64,000 bases of DNA from Planctomycetota bacterium (GCA_028291545.1 JAQGHR010000065.1:1-64000); one strand, 5' to 3'; positions 1 through 14,423 are shown, counted from the first letter of the stretch. Notes: generated by a model from the letters alone, not told the origin. Numbers and translations: made by a program.

Positions 1-170
1 ATGACCGGATCACGGCCTCTCGGGCCAGGCTAACCTGCGGGCAGGGAGCACCAAGGAGAGTACGGCCACCGACCCACGCCACGGTCCAGGCTACGCCGCG
101 CCGAGCGGCGGGGCAAGACGCACCCGATCCTCGTTCACGCCGCCCCGGGAGCGGACGAAGGCCGCAGGAT

Positions 171-270
171 GGTTAACCTTGCGCTGCAGCGGACCCCGCA
201 CCGCCGCGGCACTTCCCGTGGTATCATGCGTATCTCGGCGGTGCGGGTCCGCTGAGCTTTTGCGTTAGGC
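171..270 (+). repeat. attC-like integron recombination site (complete)
   Basis: R''-like GGTTAAC (171-177) and R' GTTAGGC (264-270) flank an imperfect palindrome: GCAGCGGACCcCGCACCGCC ... GGCGGTGCGGGTCCGCTGAGC. The ORF starts 8 nt after R'. Confidence 0.75.
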
Positions 271-277
271 GGCGGAC

Positions 278-622
278 ATGAAGGCACCCACCCATACCGT
301 TACCCTGTCGCCGCCGCTGCGCCGCCTGCTCCACGACCACCAGATCTTCTGCTCCGCGGACTGCTGCCGAGAGCGGGCCTTCGAGATCACCGAGGGCTCG
401 ATCTCGCGCTGGCTGGACTCCGAGCGCACCGACCGCACGGCGGAGCTCGCCGCGGAGATCCACCGCGTCGCCTCCGACGTACAAGGAGCCTCTGGGTGCG
501 TCTACCTGGCGGTGCCCGGCCTCAAATCTGAGTGGGGCGGGGACCAGTTCCGGACCTTCTGGGGGCACCTGCGATCAACCTACTCTCTGGCCGCAGAAGC
601 CCGCCAGCGAGCCCGCGCCTAA
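278..622 (+). CDS. hypothetical protein, probable integron cassette ORF
   Basis: 114 aa ORF lying between two attC-like sites; its stop codon overlaps the R'' box (GCCTAAC) of the next site. Confidence 0.6.
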   Translation: MKAPTHTVTLSPPLRRLLHDHQIFCSADCCRERAFEITEGSISRWLDSERTDRTAELAAEIHRVASDVQGASGCVYLAVPGLKSEWGGDQFRTFWGHLRSTYSLAAEARQRARA

Positions 623-716
623 CCTCGCGCTGCAGCGGACCCCGGCCGAGGCGGGCGCTATCAGGTAACATCAGGGCTGTTGCTCCGCGGCCGGGGCGTT
701 GAGCTTTGGCCGCCCG
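617..716 (+). repeat. attC-like site (second copy, degraded 3' side)
   Basis: GCCTAACCTCGCGCTGCAGCGGACCCCGGCCG ... CGGCCGGGGCGTTGAGCTTTGG. Shares AACCT(T/C)GCGCTGCAGCGGACCCC and (C/T)TGAGCTTT with the first site; the terminal GTTAGGC is not preserved. Confidence 0.6.
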
Positions 717-778
717 GCGGACGGAGTGGATGCCGGGACCGTACCGAACTCGACGCTGAGGGGTTTCGAACGCGACCG

Positions 779-1753
779 ATGGAACGTATAGGCTGGCTCC
801 TCCTGGCGTGCGCCGTTGCCTACGGATGCGCCCTGGCCGTCCCGCTCCTGGGATGGTGGTCTCGGGGACGGCTTCGGAACCCGGCAGGTTGGTGCGCTGC
901 GGTCGGAGCCCTGGCCTGTCCGTTACTCATTCCCGCCGATCTGGTGGTGTTTCGGGCGGCGTCGGCGTTCGTTTCGACCGACGTCGTCTTCAAGATGGTC
1001 GATTTTCTCCGGCACCATCGCCGCGAGTGGGATGGTCTTGTCGCCCGCGAATACTGCCGCTTCCTGATCCCTTTCCCCGTGCTCTCTATCGTCTATCCCG
1101 ACCACAAGCGTCGGCTTGCGCGTCCTGATTGCCCCTGGCCGCATATCGTGCGGATTCTCGGCGGGACGGCGGGCGTCGCGGCGGGGATCGTGCTCGTGAG
1201 GACGCTCGCGGCGAATGCGATCTTTCGATCGTCCCCCGCGCTCGACCATGCCTTGAGGTTGGTGATCTTCGTCCCGACGATCGAAGCGATCTCGCGCGTG
1301 CTTCATGGGATCGAACGGCTGGCCGGCTTCGACACGACTCCGATTATCCGGAACGCCTTCCTGTCTCGGACCGTCTCCGAGTTCTGGCGTCGGTACAACG
1401 GTCGGATGCACGACTGGTATGATCGCAACGTCTTCCGCCCGTCCGGCGGCCGGCGTGCGCCGACCCGCGCGGTGGGGCTCGTCTTCCTCGTCAGCGGCCT
1501 GCATCACGAATTGATGTTCGCGATCGCCACCTCGGGATTCACGGGTTATCAGCTGGCCTTCTTCCTGGCTCAGGCCCCGGCCGTGCTGGCCTCGGGACGG
1601 CTTGAGCGAGTGGCGAGGCGGGGCGGGATCGCGGGGAAGATCCTGGCCCACGGCGTCACGATCCTCTTCCTGTCCGTGACTTCCGTCCTGTTCTTCCACG
1701 GCGTTAGCCAGGTGTTTCCCTCGATCCTTGCGAACGGGTCGCCGTTGCCGTAG
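779..1753 (+). CDS. MBOAT / wax-synthase-like membrane-bound O-acyltransferase
   Basis: Polytopic protein with FWRRYNGRMHDWYDRNVFRP and SGLHHELMF (MBOAT-type conserved histidine). Confidence 0.7.
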   Translation: MERIGWLLLACAVAYGCALAVPLLGWWSRGRLRNPAGWCAAVGALACPLLIPADLVVFRAASAFVSTDVVFKMVDFLRHHRREWDGLVAREYCRFLIPFPVLSIVYPDHKRRLARPDCPWPHIVRILGGTAGVAAGIVLVRTLAANAIFRSSPALDHALRLVIFVPTIEAISRVLHGIERLAGFDTTPIIRNAFLSRTVSEFWRRYNGRMHDWYDRNVFRPSGGRRAPTRAVGLVFLVSGLHHELMFAIATSGFTGYQLAFFLAQAPAVLASGRLERVARRGGIAGKILAHGVTILFLSVTSVLFFHGVSQVFPSILANGSPLP

Positions 1754-1764
1754 GTGACGACCCC

Positions 1765-1935
1765 GCCGATGGACCTCCGAACCTCGCGCTGCCGCAACCC
1801 AGCCCCGACGCCTGGCGCGACAGGCCCGAGAGCCGGCGAAGCTCGTAGGCACGCTCGCATTCGGTCATCGCCTGCGCCAGGTACGCCTCGCCCTTGGTCA
1901 GCAACGCGTACTCCAGCCGCGCCAGCTTGTGCGCC
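1765..1935 (-). pseudogene. C-terminal remnant of an IS transposase
   Basis: Minus-strand translation ...FSDPAHKLARLEYALLTKGEAYLAQAMTECERAYELRRLSGLSRQASGLG resembles IS transposase C-termini. No full ORF. IS family not assigned. Confidence 0.5.
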
Positions 1936-1966
1936 GGATCAGAGAACGGTGCGTGGTCGCCGCGAC

Positions 1967-3181
1967 TCAGAAGGGGCCGGAGCCGCCGGCGCCGATGGTG
2001 GTCCCGGTCCCGCTACCGGTCTGACCGATCCCGCCCGTGGTGATTCCTCCTGTTCCGGATGAACCCGCATTCTGTCCGCCGAACCCCGTCGCGGTGCCTC
2101 CGAGACTCGTGCCGCCAAGAGTTGTGCCGCCGAGGCCGGTTCCCGTTCCGGTCGTGCCGGTTCCCGTTCCGGTCGTGCCGATGCCGGTCCCGGTCGTGCC
2201 GGTGCCAATCGGGCCGATGATGGTGCCCGGACTGATCGGGCCGATGAACGTGCCCGTGCCGGTGCCGCCGATGGCGGTCCCGGTCCCAGTCGTCCCGGTG
2301 CCGAGGCCGGTTCCCGTTCCGGTCGTGCCCGTTCCGGTTGTAACCGTCCCGGTGCCGGTCGTACCAGTCGTGCCGGTTCCGGTTGTACCCGTCCCGGTTC
2401 CGGTCGTACCAGTCGTGCCGGTGCCGGTGGTGCTGGTTCCGGTGCTCGTGCCGGTGGTACTGCTCCCGGTGCCGGTGCCGGTGCCCGTACCGGTGCCGGT
2501 CCCGGTCGTACTGGTGCCGCTAGTGCTTCCCGTCCCGGATGTCTGGGCGAGATGTTCGGGCGAATTGAGGAACGCACGTCGAACCGTGGCTCGGGAGATG
2601 CCCGCGTCAAGAATGCCGATCCAGAAGGCCTCGCCGTCGGGATCGGGAGGACGGCCGAGGATATCCGCGTACAAGGAATCCACGAATTCCTGGACCCGCG
2701 ACCCGGTGGTCAACTGGCTCGCCCGGGAGCCGCCGCCGTTCCCACCGCTTTGGGCGGAGATCCCCGAGGAATTCAGAAAGGCGGATCGGACGACCGAGCG
2801 GGGCGTCCCTCCCAAGAGCACGCCGACCCAGAAGGCCTCTCCCGTGGGGTCGGGGGATCGGCCGAGGATGCTGGTATATAGTGACTCGACGAAGCTCTGC
2901 ACGCTCGACAAGGATCTACCGCTATTGGCGGTCGTGCCGCCCACGCCCGATGTCGTTGCGGTCGTATGGACCGCCGTCCGGGTCGCTCCCGACTGGCTGC
3001 TCAGCGACCCGGATGGTGTCGCCGAGGACAGGGTTGAAAGGAGCGATCGGCTTTCGAGCGGTTCGAACCGGAGGTCACGGGGCCTGGCAGGCCGCGGCTT
3101 GGTGAACCTCATCGTATCTCTTCTCCATTCCATCAGATCCATCGCCGGGCCAATGCGCCCGACCGCCTCGCCCGGCATCAC
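1967..3181 (-). CDS. exported protein: LEPR-XLL-type N-terminus, two DUF4214-like repeats, Thr/Gly-rich low-complexity tail
   Basis: [12 protein letters not shown] near the N-terminus; two repeats of the form [27 protein letters not shown].../[27 protein letters not shown]...; long GTGTTGTG tail. The true start may be the ATG at 3112. Confidence 0.8.
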   Translation of the reverse strand: MMPGEAVGRIGPAMDLMEWRRDTMRFTKPRPARPRDLRFEPLESRSLLSTLSSATPSGSLSSQSGATRTAVHTTATTSGVGGTTANSGRSLSSVQSFVESLYTSILGRSPDPTGEAFWVGVLLGGTPRSVVRSAFLNSSGISAQSGGNGGGSRASQLTTGSRVQEFVDSLYADILGRPPDPDGEAFWIGILDAGISRATVRRAFLNSPEHLAQTSGTGSTSGTSTTGTGTGTGTGTGTGSSTTGTSTGTSTTGTGTTGTTGTGTGTTGTGTTGTTGTGTVTTGTGTTGTGTGLGTGTTGTGTAIGGTGTGTFIGPISPGTIIGPIGTGTTGTGIGTTGTGTGTTGTGTGLGGTTLGGTSLGGTATGFGGQNAGSSGTGGITTGGIGQTGSGTGTTIGAGGSGPF

Positions 3182-3483
3182 CTAGGACGGCCCCGGGACA
3201 CGCTCCAGACCGGGCGAGACGAAGGCGAAAAAGTGCAACCTCCATGCCATTGAGTTAAAACATGCAAGAGCGTCAATGATTCGGCGTCGAGCCCGGTCCA
3301 CCGCCTGATCGCGGGGAGCGGAGGACGGGGCAAAGTGGCCGGGCATGGGCGCTCCTGGCCATCCGGAAAAACGCCGAGATCGGGGGGACTCGGCGGCGTC
3401 GATGGCGGTGGGTCGTCGCTCACGCAACGGCCCGGTCACGCGGGTGGCGTCCCGGGAGAGGAGGCTTCCGATGGCCCGCCAAC

Positions 3484-3528
3484 AAAAAAAGGTGGACGGA
3501 CAGACCACGAAGGTCCATCCATCCACCT
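3484..3528 (-). terminator. strong Rho-independent terminator downstream of rpoB
   Basis: Minus strand AGGTGGATGGATGGACC-TTCG-TGGTCTGTCCGTCCACCT followed by TTTTTT; 43 nt beyond the rpoB stop. Confidence 0.9.
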
Positions 3529-3570
3529 CGAAGATTTTCCCCGGTTTCGCCCGGCTGGCGAGCCCTCGGA

Positions 3571-7275
<3,705 letters not shown>

Positions 7276-7320
7276 ATTGTCGCGCTCCTCTAGGGGAGAT
7301 GTTCATCGAAGGATCGGTCG

Positions 7321-7390
7321 TTGTAGGGCGGGGACGACCCACCAGCTCACCGAACGGGACGAGGACGGCGGGTTCCACCCACCCTACAAG
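7321..7390. repeat. inverted repeat, TTGTAGGG...CCCTACAA family
   Basis: ttgtagggcggggacgaccca ... ttccacccaccctacaa, in the rplL-rpoB gap. Confidence 0.55.
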
Positions 7391-7577
7391 GACGCGTGAT
7401 TCCTTGGCTGGGCGCGCCAGAGCACCCCGGCGGGCCGAAAGCCTGGTACGGAACCCAGGATGGCCGAGGCCGGGGCGGATCGGACGGGAATCGAAGATTC
7501 GGCCGGTCCCCGGAGGTCGCGGGTGCGAACGCCGGGGGCGGCCGGATTGTGGAGCGAGCGATTGAAGGGAATGAGAA

Positions 7578-7979
<402 letters not shown>

Positions 7980-8101
7980 TGCGAGTCGGATCCTTTCTAC
8001 GTGCGGGGAGGACGCGGGGTTCGCGCCTGGCTCTCGGGGAAATCCGGATGCGAGTCTCGCATCCTACGAATATCGATGAACGGGACGCGTGGCGTGTTAA
8101 C

Positions 8102-8728
8102 TCAGGCCCCTTCGGGGGCCGGGGCAGGCTCGGCGGCCGGGGTGGGCTCGGTGCCGGCGTCACCCTGGGCGGGCTCGGCAGCGGCGTCGGCCTCGGCGTT
8201 TGCCTCGGCCTCGGCCTCAGCGCCTTCGGCCAGGGTCTTGAGCTGGCCGAGGATGCCGGAGGCCGGGGAATTGGCGAGCGTGATCACGCGCTGGACGGGG
8301 GCCAGGGCAAGGCTGACCACCCGGCCGATCAGAATTTCGCGGCTGGGGAGCTTGGTGATGTCGGCGACCTGATTGGCGGTAATCACCACGCCGTCGACGG
8401 CCCCGCCCTTGATCTCGGGCTTCTTGAGCTTCTTGACCTGGGCGGAAATTTCCTTGGCCAGCTCGGCCACGCCGTCTCCGCCCCAGACCGCGACGCTCGG
8501 CCCGGTCAGGAATTGCTCCAGGCCGGGGATGCCCGCGTCGGAAAAGACACGCCTGGCCAGCGTATTCTTCACCGCCCGCATGTGGATCTTCTTCTTCCGC
8601 AGGTCGAGCCGGAGTTTGTTCTCCGCGACCGCGTCCAGGCCCTTGAAATCGAGGATCAGCACCGACCGCGAGCCGTCGAGCTCGGTCTTGAGCTGATCCA
8701 TCATCATTTCTTTAACGTATTTGCTCAT
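8102..8728 (-). CDS. rplJ: 50S ribosomal protein L10
   Basis: L10-type N-terminus [48 protein letters not shown]; located between rplL and rplA. Confidence 0.95.
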   Translation of the reverse strand: MSKYVKEMMMDQLKTELDGSRSVLILDFKGLDAVAENKLRLDLRKKKIHMRAVKNTLARRVFSDAGIPGLEQFLTGPSVAVWGGDGVAELAKEISAQVKKLKKPEIKGGAVDGVVITANQVADITKLPSREILIGRVVSLALAPVQRVITLANSPASGILGQLKTLAEGAEAEAEANAEADAAAEPAQGDAGTEPTPAAEPAPAPEGA

Positions 8729-8735
8729 CTGTGTG

Positions 8736-8829
8736 GTTCGCAGTTCGCGGTTCGCGGTTCGCAGCGAAGAGGAAAATACTCAGTCTCGCGGGCCTCTTCG
8801 CTGCGAACCGCGAACCGCGAACTGCGAAC
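8736..8829. repeat. long perfect inverted repeat (family GTTCGCGGTTCGCAG), copy 1
   Basis: 37-nt arms 8736-8772 (GTTCGCAGTTCGCGGTTCGCGGTTCGCAGCGAAGAGG) and 8793-8829 (exact reverse complement); 20 nt loop. Confidence 0.9.
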
Positions 8830-8835
8830 TGCTCC

Positions 8836-9513
8836 TTATTGCACCACCCGGATGCCCGGGCTCATGGTGGCCGAGATGGTGACGGATCGGATGTACGCGC
8901 CCTTGGCGGCGGCCGGCTTGACGGAACGGAGGTGGTTCAGGAACGCGGTGATGTTCTCGATCAGGTCGTCATCGCTGAAGCTGATCTTGCCCACCGCCGC
9001 GGCGACGTTGCCGCCCTTGTCCGAGCGGAACTCGATCTTGCCCGCCTTGAACTCCTTCACGCCGGCCGTGATGTCGGTCGTGACGGTGCCCGAGCGAGGT
9101 GACGGCATCAACCCGCGAGGGCCGAGCACGCGGCCGAGGGGGCCGACGACGCCCATCATGTCGGGGGTGGCCAGTGCCACGTCGAAGTCCATGAACCCGG
9201 CCTTGATCTTCTGCGCCAGGTCGTCTCCGCCGACGATGTCCGCACCGGCGGCGCGGGCCTTCTCGGCATTATCGCCCTGGGCGAAGACGGCCACGCGGAC
9301 GGTCTTGCCGATCCCGTGCGGCAGCGCGACCGACCCGCGGACGTTCTGATCGCTCTGCCGGGGGTCGATGCCCAGGTTCGTCGAGACTTCAACCGTCTGG
9401 TTGAACTTCGTCGTGCCGAACTGCTTCAGTTGTTTGACCGCATCGGCCAGGGGGACCGGGTCGGGCTTGACCTTGTCCCTCAAGGCGCGATAGCGCTTCG
9501 ATTGCTGTGCCAA
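8836..9513 (-). CDS. rplA: 50S ribosomal protein L1
   Basis: L1 sequence. A TTG start at 9513 ([10 protein letters not shown] preceded by AAGGGAGCGA) fits better than the longer ATG ORF (9549). Confidence 0.95.
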   Translation of the reverse strand: MAQQSKRYRALRDKVKPDPVPLADAVKQLKQFGTTKFNQTVEVSTNLGIDPRQSDQNVRGSVALPHGIGKTVRVAVFAQGDNAEKARAAGADIVGGDDLAQKIKAGFMDFDVALATPDMMGVVGPLGRVLGPRGLMPSPRSGTVTTDITAGVKEFKAGKIEFRSDKGGNVAAAVGKISFSDDDLIENITAFLNHLRSVKPAAAKGAYIRSVTISATMSPGIRVVQ

Positions 9514-9886
9514 AAAGATTCGCTCCCTTCGTTGGGGGGCTGCCGCCAAGATATCTTCCTCGCCTGGTTCCGACGGGCGGTCGCATCGGGGCGAGATGTG
9601 CGCAGAAAGGAGAGGAGATCGGGCGGGCTCTCGGTCCTGTTCGAGCCATTCCGGCCGAGCAAATCAGGGGGGCAACGTTTCCGGCCCTCGCCACGAGGCT
9701 CCCGCCGGACCACCCATCCCGGGGGCTCGGAGCGGTAGCACGCGAGGAACCCGGCGTTTCCCTCGCCGGCCATCCGGGGCCACCGCCGCTCGCCGTCCCA
9801 AGTTTCGAGCCGAAGACTGTAACCTTTTTCCGGCAGCACAAGCAAGCGAGGATTGTATGCGTCGCCCGCCTCGCCGCAAATCACCA

Positions 9887-9958
9887 TGGGCGGCGAGGGG
9901 ATCGAACCCTCACCCGGCCCTTATAAGGAGCCTGCTCGGACCACTGAGCTAGCCGCCC
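9887..9958 (-). tRNA. tRNA-Ile(TAT)
   Basis: GGGCGGC TA GCTC-AGTGGTCC-GAGC A GGCTC CTTATAA GGGCC GGGT GAGGG TTCGATC CCCTC GCCGCCC A; complete cloverleaf, anticodon TAT, CCA not encoded. Confidence 0.9.
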
Positions 9959-10019
9959 GTCACGGTGTCGCGACGGGCGGATATCAAGAACATCCCTGGG
10001 GTCCGGGCCATCGAGGTCC

Positions 10020-10445
10020 TCATCCCTTCACGTCCACGCCCATGCTCCGGGCCGTGCCGGCGATGATCCGGCAGGCGTGCTCCATGTCGCGGGCGTTGAG
10101 GTCCTGGAACTTCGTCTCGGCGATCTTGCGGACCTGTTCCATGGTGACGGTGGCCACCTTGGTCTTGTGCGGCTCGGCCGAGCCCGACGCGATGCCGGCG
10201 CTCTGCTTGAGCAGCACGGCGGCGGGCGGGCTCTTGGTGATGAATTCGAACGTGCGGTCCGAATAGATCGTGATCTCGACGGGGATGGTCGTCCCCTTCA
10301 TCTCCTTGGTCCGCTCGTTGAATTGCATCACGAACTGACCGATGTTCACCCCGTGCTGGCCCAGCGCCGGGCCGACCGGAGGCGCGGGCGTGGCCTGGCC
10401 GCCGGGGCACTGGAGCTTCACCTTCGCCGTCATCACCTTCGCCAT
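10020..10445 (-). CDS. rplK: 50S ribosomal protein L11
   Basis: [47 protein letters not shown]... Confidence 0.97.
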   Translation of the reverse strand: MAKVMTAKVKLQCPGGQATPAPPVGPALGQHGVNIGQFVMQFNERTKEMKGTTIPVEITIYSDRTFEFITKSPPAAVLLKQSAGIASGSAEPHKTKVATVTMEQVRKIAETKFQDLNARDMEHACRIIAGTARSMGVDVKG

Positions 10446-10456
10446 CTCGTCCCTCG

Positions 10457-10552
10457 CAGTTCACAGTTCGCGGTTCGCGGTTCGCAGTCGAAAGGAACCG
10501 GTTCGCTGCGATATTCTTCGCTACGAACCGCGAACCGCGAACTGCGAACTGT
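10457..10552. repeat. inverted repeat (family GTTCGCGGTTCGCAG), copy 2
   Basis: CAGTTCACAGTTCGCGGTTCGCGGTTCGCAG ... CTACGAACCGCGAACCGCGAACTGCGAACTG; fills the rplK-nusG gap. Confidence 0.85.
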
Positions 10553-10555
10553 CGG

Positions 10556-11272
10556 TCAGATTCGTTCCACCTGCCAGTATTCCAGATCCACCGGCGTGGG
10601 CCGGTTGAAGATGATGAGCATGACCTTCACAAGGCCGCGCTGTTCGATGACTTCCTCGACCGTGCCCTCGAAATTCTCGAACGGGCCGTCCTTGATCTTC
10701 ACGCGATCGCCGCGCTCGACATCGATCCGCACCTTGGGCGGGGTCTCGGCCTCGGCGGCCGTCTGCTGGCCGAGCATCTGGTTGACCTCGGTCTCGGTCA
10801 TCTTCGTCGGCTGGCCGTGTGCCCCCACGAAGTCACCGACGCCCGGGGTCTCGCGGACCGTGAACCAGGTCTTCTCGTTCAGCTCCATCTCGACCATGAT
10901 GTAGCCGGGATAGCTCTTGCGCTCGACGATCTTCTTCTTGTTGTTGCGGATCTCGGTCGTCTTCTCCGTCGGCACCACGATCCGGCCGAAGAATCGGCCC
11001 AGGCCCTGGATCTTGACCCGGCGCTCCAGCGCATCACGGATCGTATCCTCGCGGCTGGACTGGACCTTCAGGACGTACCACACCAGTTGCGGAGGCGGTT
11101 CGGCGTCCGGATCCGGTTCGGGCGCGGCGGGAGGCGCCTTGGGCTGCGGGGGAGGCGGTGAGGTAACGCCTCCATCGGGAGTCTGTTCTTCGACCTCGAA
11201 GAGGTTGGAGACGCCCATCGCCGTGGGGTTCTCGGCGGCCGGTTCGGGAGGAGGCTCGGTCGGATGGCTCAT
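10556..11272 (-). CDS. nusG: transcription termination/antitermination protein NusG
   Basis: WYVLKVQSSREDTIRDAL...PGYIMVEMELNEKTWFTVRETPGVGDFVGAHGQP...GDRVKIKDGPFENFEGTVEEV. Confidence 0.96.
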   Translation of the reverse strand: MSHPTEPPPEPAAENPTAMGVSNLFEVEEQTPDGGVTSPPPPQPKAPPAAPEPDPDAEPPPQLVWYVLKVQSSREDTIRDALERRVKIQGLGRFFGRIVVPTEKTTEIRNNKKKIVERKSYPGYIMVEMELNEKTWFTVRETPGVGDFVGAHGQPTKMTETEVNQMLGQQTAAEAETPPKVRIDVERGDRVKIKDGPFENFEGTVEEVIEQRGLVKVMLIIFNRPTPVDLEYWQVERI

Positions 11273-11362
11273 TACAATGCGGCGCCACGCTGGTGGGGGA
11301 CAAGCCGGGATCGGAAGACGAAGACGAGCACGAACAGTCCAGGCGGAAGCGGTTGACTGAGT

Positions 11363-11887
11363 CTACTGGTTGCCGAGCGATTCGCCGCTGAACTTCAGGA
11401 CGCCGACGATCTGGAGCAGCCACGACCAGAGATAATCGACGCCGAAGAGGTACAGCGCAAGGACGAAGACCGTGGCCAACACGACGATGGTCGCCCGATA
11501 CAGATCCTCGCGACTAGTCCACGAAACCTTGTTCATCTCGGCTTCGGTCGCGATCAGGAAGTCGGCGAACGGGGGATACTGAACGATTCGCCAGATCACC
11601 CAGGCGAAGGCCAAGCCCAGCCCGACGGGGATGCTGAACCGGGTCAGCGGGGGGTACTGGTCCTTGAGGTACAGCTCATAGAGTTGGTAGAGGCCGGCGG
11701 CCACGACGACCCCGAGGCCCACGCCGGTGAAGAGCCGGGCGTTCTTCCCCTGGGTCGGCTTGACGACATCGGTCCGCACCAGGTTGGTGAAGAACGGCGC
11801 GAGCCGGCTCCCGCCTCTGCGCACCGCCGTGCCTTTGACGGCGGCCTTCGCCGATTTTACCGGCGCTTCGTCTTTGATCTTAGCCAT
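11363..11887 (-). CDS. secE: preprotein translocase subunit SecE
   Basis: C-terminal SecE motif (FADFLIATEAEMNKVSWTSREDLYRATIVVLATVFVLALYLFGVDYLWSWLLQ); between nusG and tRNA-Trp. Confidence 0.9.
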   Translation of the reverse strand: MAKIKDEAPVKSAKAAVKGTAVRRGGSRLAPFFTNLVRTDVVKPTQGKNARLFTGVGLGVVVAAGLYQLYELYLKDQYPPLTRFSIPVGLGLAFAWVIWRIVQYPPFADFLIATEAEMNKVSWTSREDLYRATIVVLATVFVLALYLFGVDYLWSWLLQIVGVLKFSGESLGNQ

Positions 11888-12018
11888 GACGCCCACCCAT
11901 CCCAGTGCGGAGCCGGAGAGTGCTGAGTGCTGAGGCGCGATCCGCCGAGGGTGCCGGGGCCGATCGATTCGCCCCCAGCCGCACACCCCGCGTCCTCGTC
12001 CCGGCCCTTCCCACGAGG

Positions 12019-12091
12019 CACGAGCGGAGGGAATCGAACCCCCAACCGCCGGTTTTGGAGACCGGTGCTCTACCAATTGAGCTACGCTCGT
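12019..12091 (-). tRNA. tRNA-Trp(CCA)
   Basis: ACGAGCGTAGCTCAATTGGTAGAGCACCGGTCTCCAAAACCGGCGGTTGGGGGTTCGATTCCCTCCGCTCGTG; anticodon loop CTCCAAA. Confidence 0.95.
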
Positions 12092-12151
12092 AACGTAACG
12101 GACGCCCCGGCGGCCTTCGCTCGCCGGGACGGCCGTTGGTTTTGATTGCCG

Positions 12152-12304
12152 TCACTTCTTCCGCGATTCCTTGTGCGGCGTATGCTTCCGCTCTCGCGAG
12201 CAGTACTTCTTCAGCTCGAGCCGTTCGGCCCCCCGCGTTTCCTTGGGGGTGCGGTAGTTTCGCTCGCCGCACGAGGTGCATTCCAGCCAGACGTATTCGC
12301 GCAT
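12152..12304 (-). CDS. rpmG: 50S ribosomal protein L33
   Basis: MREYVWLECTSCGERNYRTPKETRGAERLELKKYCSRERKHTPHKESRKK. Confidence 0.93.
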   Translation of the reverse strand: MREYVWLECTSCGERNYRTPKETRGAERLELKKYCSRERKHTPHKESRKK

Positions 12305-12379
12305 CGCAGTTCTCGGTTGGCAGTTCGCAGCCCACAATTCGCCGTTGAACGGAATCAACGGCGAACCGCGAACGGTGAA
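12305..12379. repeat. inverted repeat (family GTTCGCGGTTCGCAG), degenerate copy 3
   Basis: cgcagttctcggttggcagttcgcag ... cgccgttga-acggaa-tcaacggcgaaccgcgaac; fills the tuf-rpmG gap. Confidence 0.6.
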
Positions 12380-13591
<1,212 letters not shown>

Positions 13592-13760
13592 CTGATGAAC
13601 GCCTCTTTAGCTCAACGCCTCGCGGCGTCTCTCGTCGAAGATGGCGGTCGGGTACCTCACCCGGCCACCCCAAAGTCAACGTGGTCAATCTCTCAGATCA
13701 TACCGACAACGGGCGGGACGGAGTCGGCCGTCCATCGTGGGTTGGTCGGCCCGATCCGAA

Positions 13761-13833
<73 letters not shown>

Positions 13834-13955
13834 GTGTTTTTGATCGATCTGAAAGGATTCGTGTTTCCGAAGGGGACTCACCCGAGGGGGAGGGAAAAGT
13901 TTTTTGGTCGGTGCTCGGTCAAGCTTGATCCTGGGAGACCCCGTCCTGTCGCGAG

Positions 13956-14026
13956 AGCGGGTGATGGGAATCGAACCCACGTTGCCTGCTTGGAAGGCAG
14001 GTACTCTACCATTGAGTTACACCCGC
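13956..14026 (-). tRNA. tRNA-Gly(TCC)
   Basis: GCGGGTGTAACTCAATGGTAGAGTACCTGCCTTCCAAGCAGGCAACGTGGGTTCGATTCCCATCACCCGC. Confidence 0.95.
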
Positions 14027-14199
14027 GTGCGGGACGCGCCGGCCGAGGAGTCTTCCCCGGAGGGAGGCCATCGCAAAGGGCGAAATCCGCAGCGCTGTCC
14101 GATCGGGCCGGTCGTCATTTGGGGGTCGTCTATCGATGTCCTCGTGACTGGGCTGGTCGTCGTGTCCGTCGTTCCTTACCGGACCGATCCGGCTGGCAA

Positions 14200-14281
14200 T
14201 GGGTGGTGCAGGATTCGAACCTGCGAAGGCAGTGCCAGCAGATTTACAGTCTGCCCCCTTTGGCCGCTTGGGTAACCACCC
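14200..14281 (-). tRNA. tRNA-Tyr(GTA)
   Basis: GGGTGGTTACCCAAGCGGCCAAAGGGGGCAGACTGTAAATCTGCTGGCACTGCCTTCGCAGGTTCGAATCCTGCACCACCC; long variable arm. Confidence 0.95.
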
Positions 14282-14350
14282 GGGTCAAAGCCCGATCGTG
14301 CGTCCAACCGAGGGCCGCGTCATCTTTCCCTCGCTCTGCTCGCCGTGCAG

Positions 14351-14423
14351 AGCTGGCGGTGAGAGTCGAACTCACAACCTACGGTTTACAAAACCGTTGC
14401 TCTGCCGATTGAGCTACGCCAGC
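14351..14423 (-). tRNA. tRNA-Thr(TGT)
   Basis: GCTGGCGTAGCTCAATCGGCAGAGCAACGGTTTTGTAAACCGTAGGTTGTGAGTTCGACTCTCACCGCCAGC. Confidence 0.95.

Noticed and set aside
2030-2540. Possible CRISPR array
   Set aside because: Repeats are short degenerate units without unique spacers; they encode a Thr/Gly tail.
2037-3185. 382 aa + strand ORF rich in Pro-Val repeats
   Set aside because: Antisense shadow of the Thr/Gly repeat gene (1967-3181), which has recognisable DUF4214 and LEPR-XLL features.
9514-9549. Extended ATG start of rplA (12 extra residues)
   Set aside because: The extension [12 protein letters not shown] is not L1-like, and a good SD precedes the TTG at 9513.
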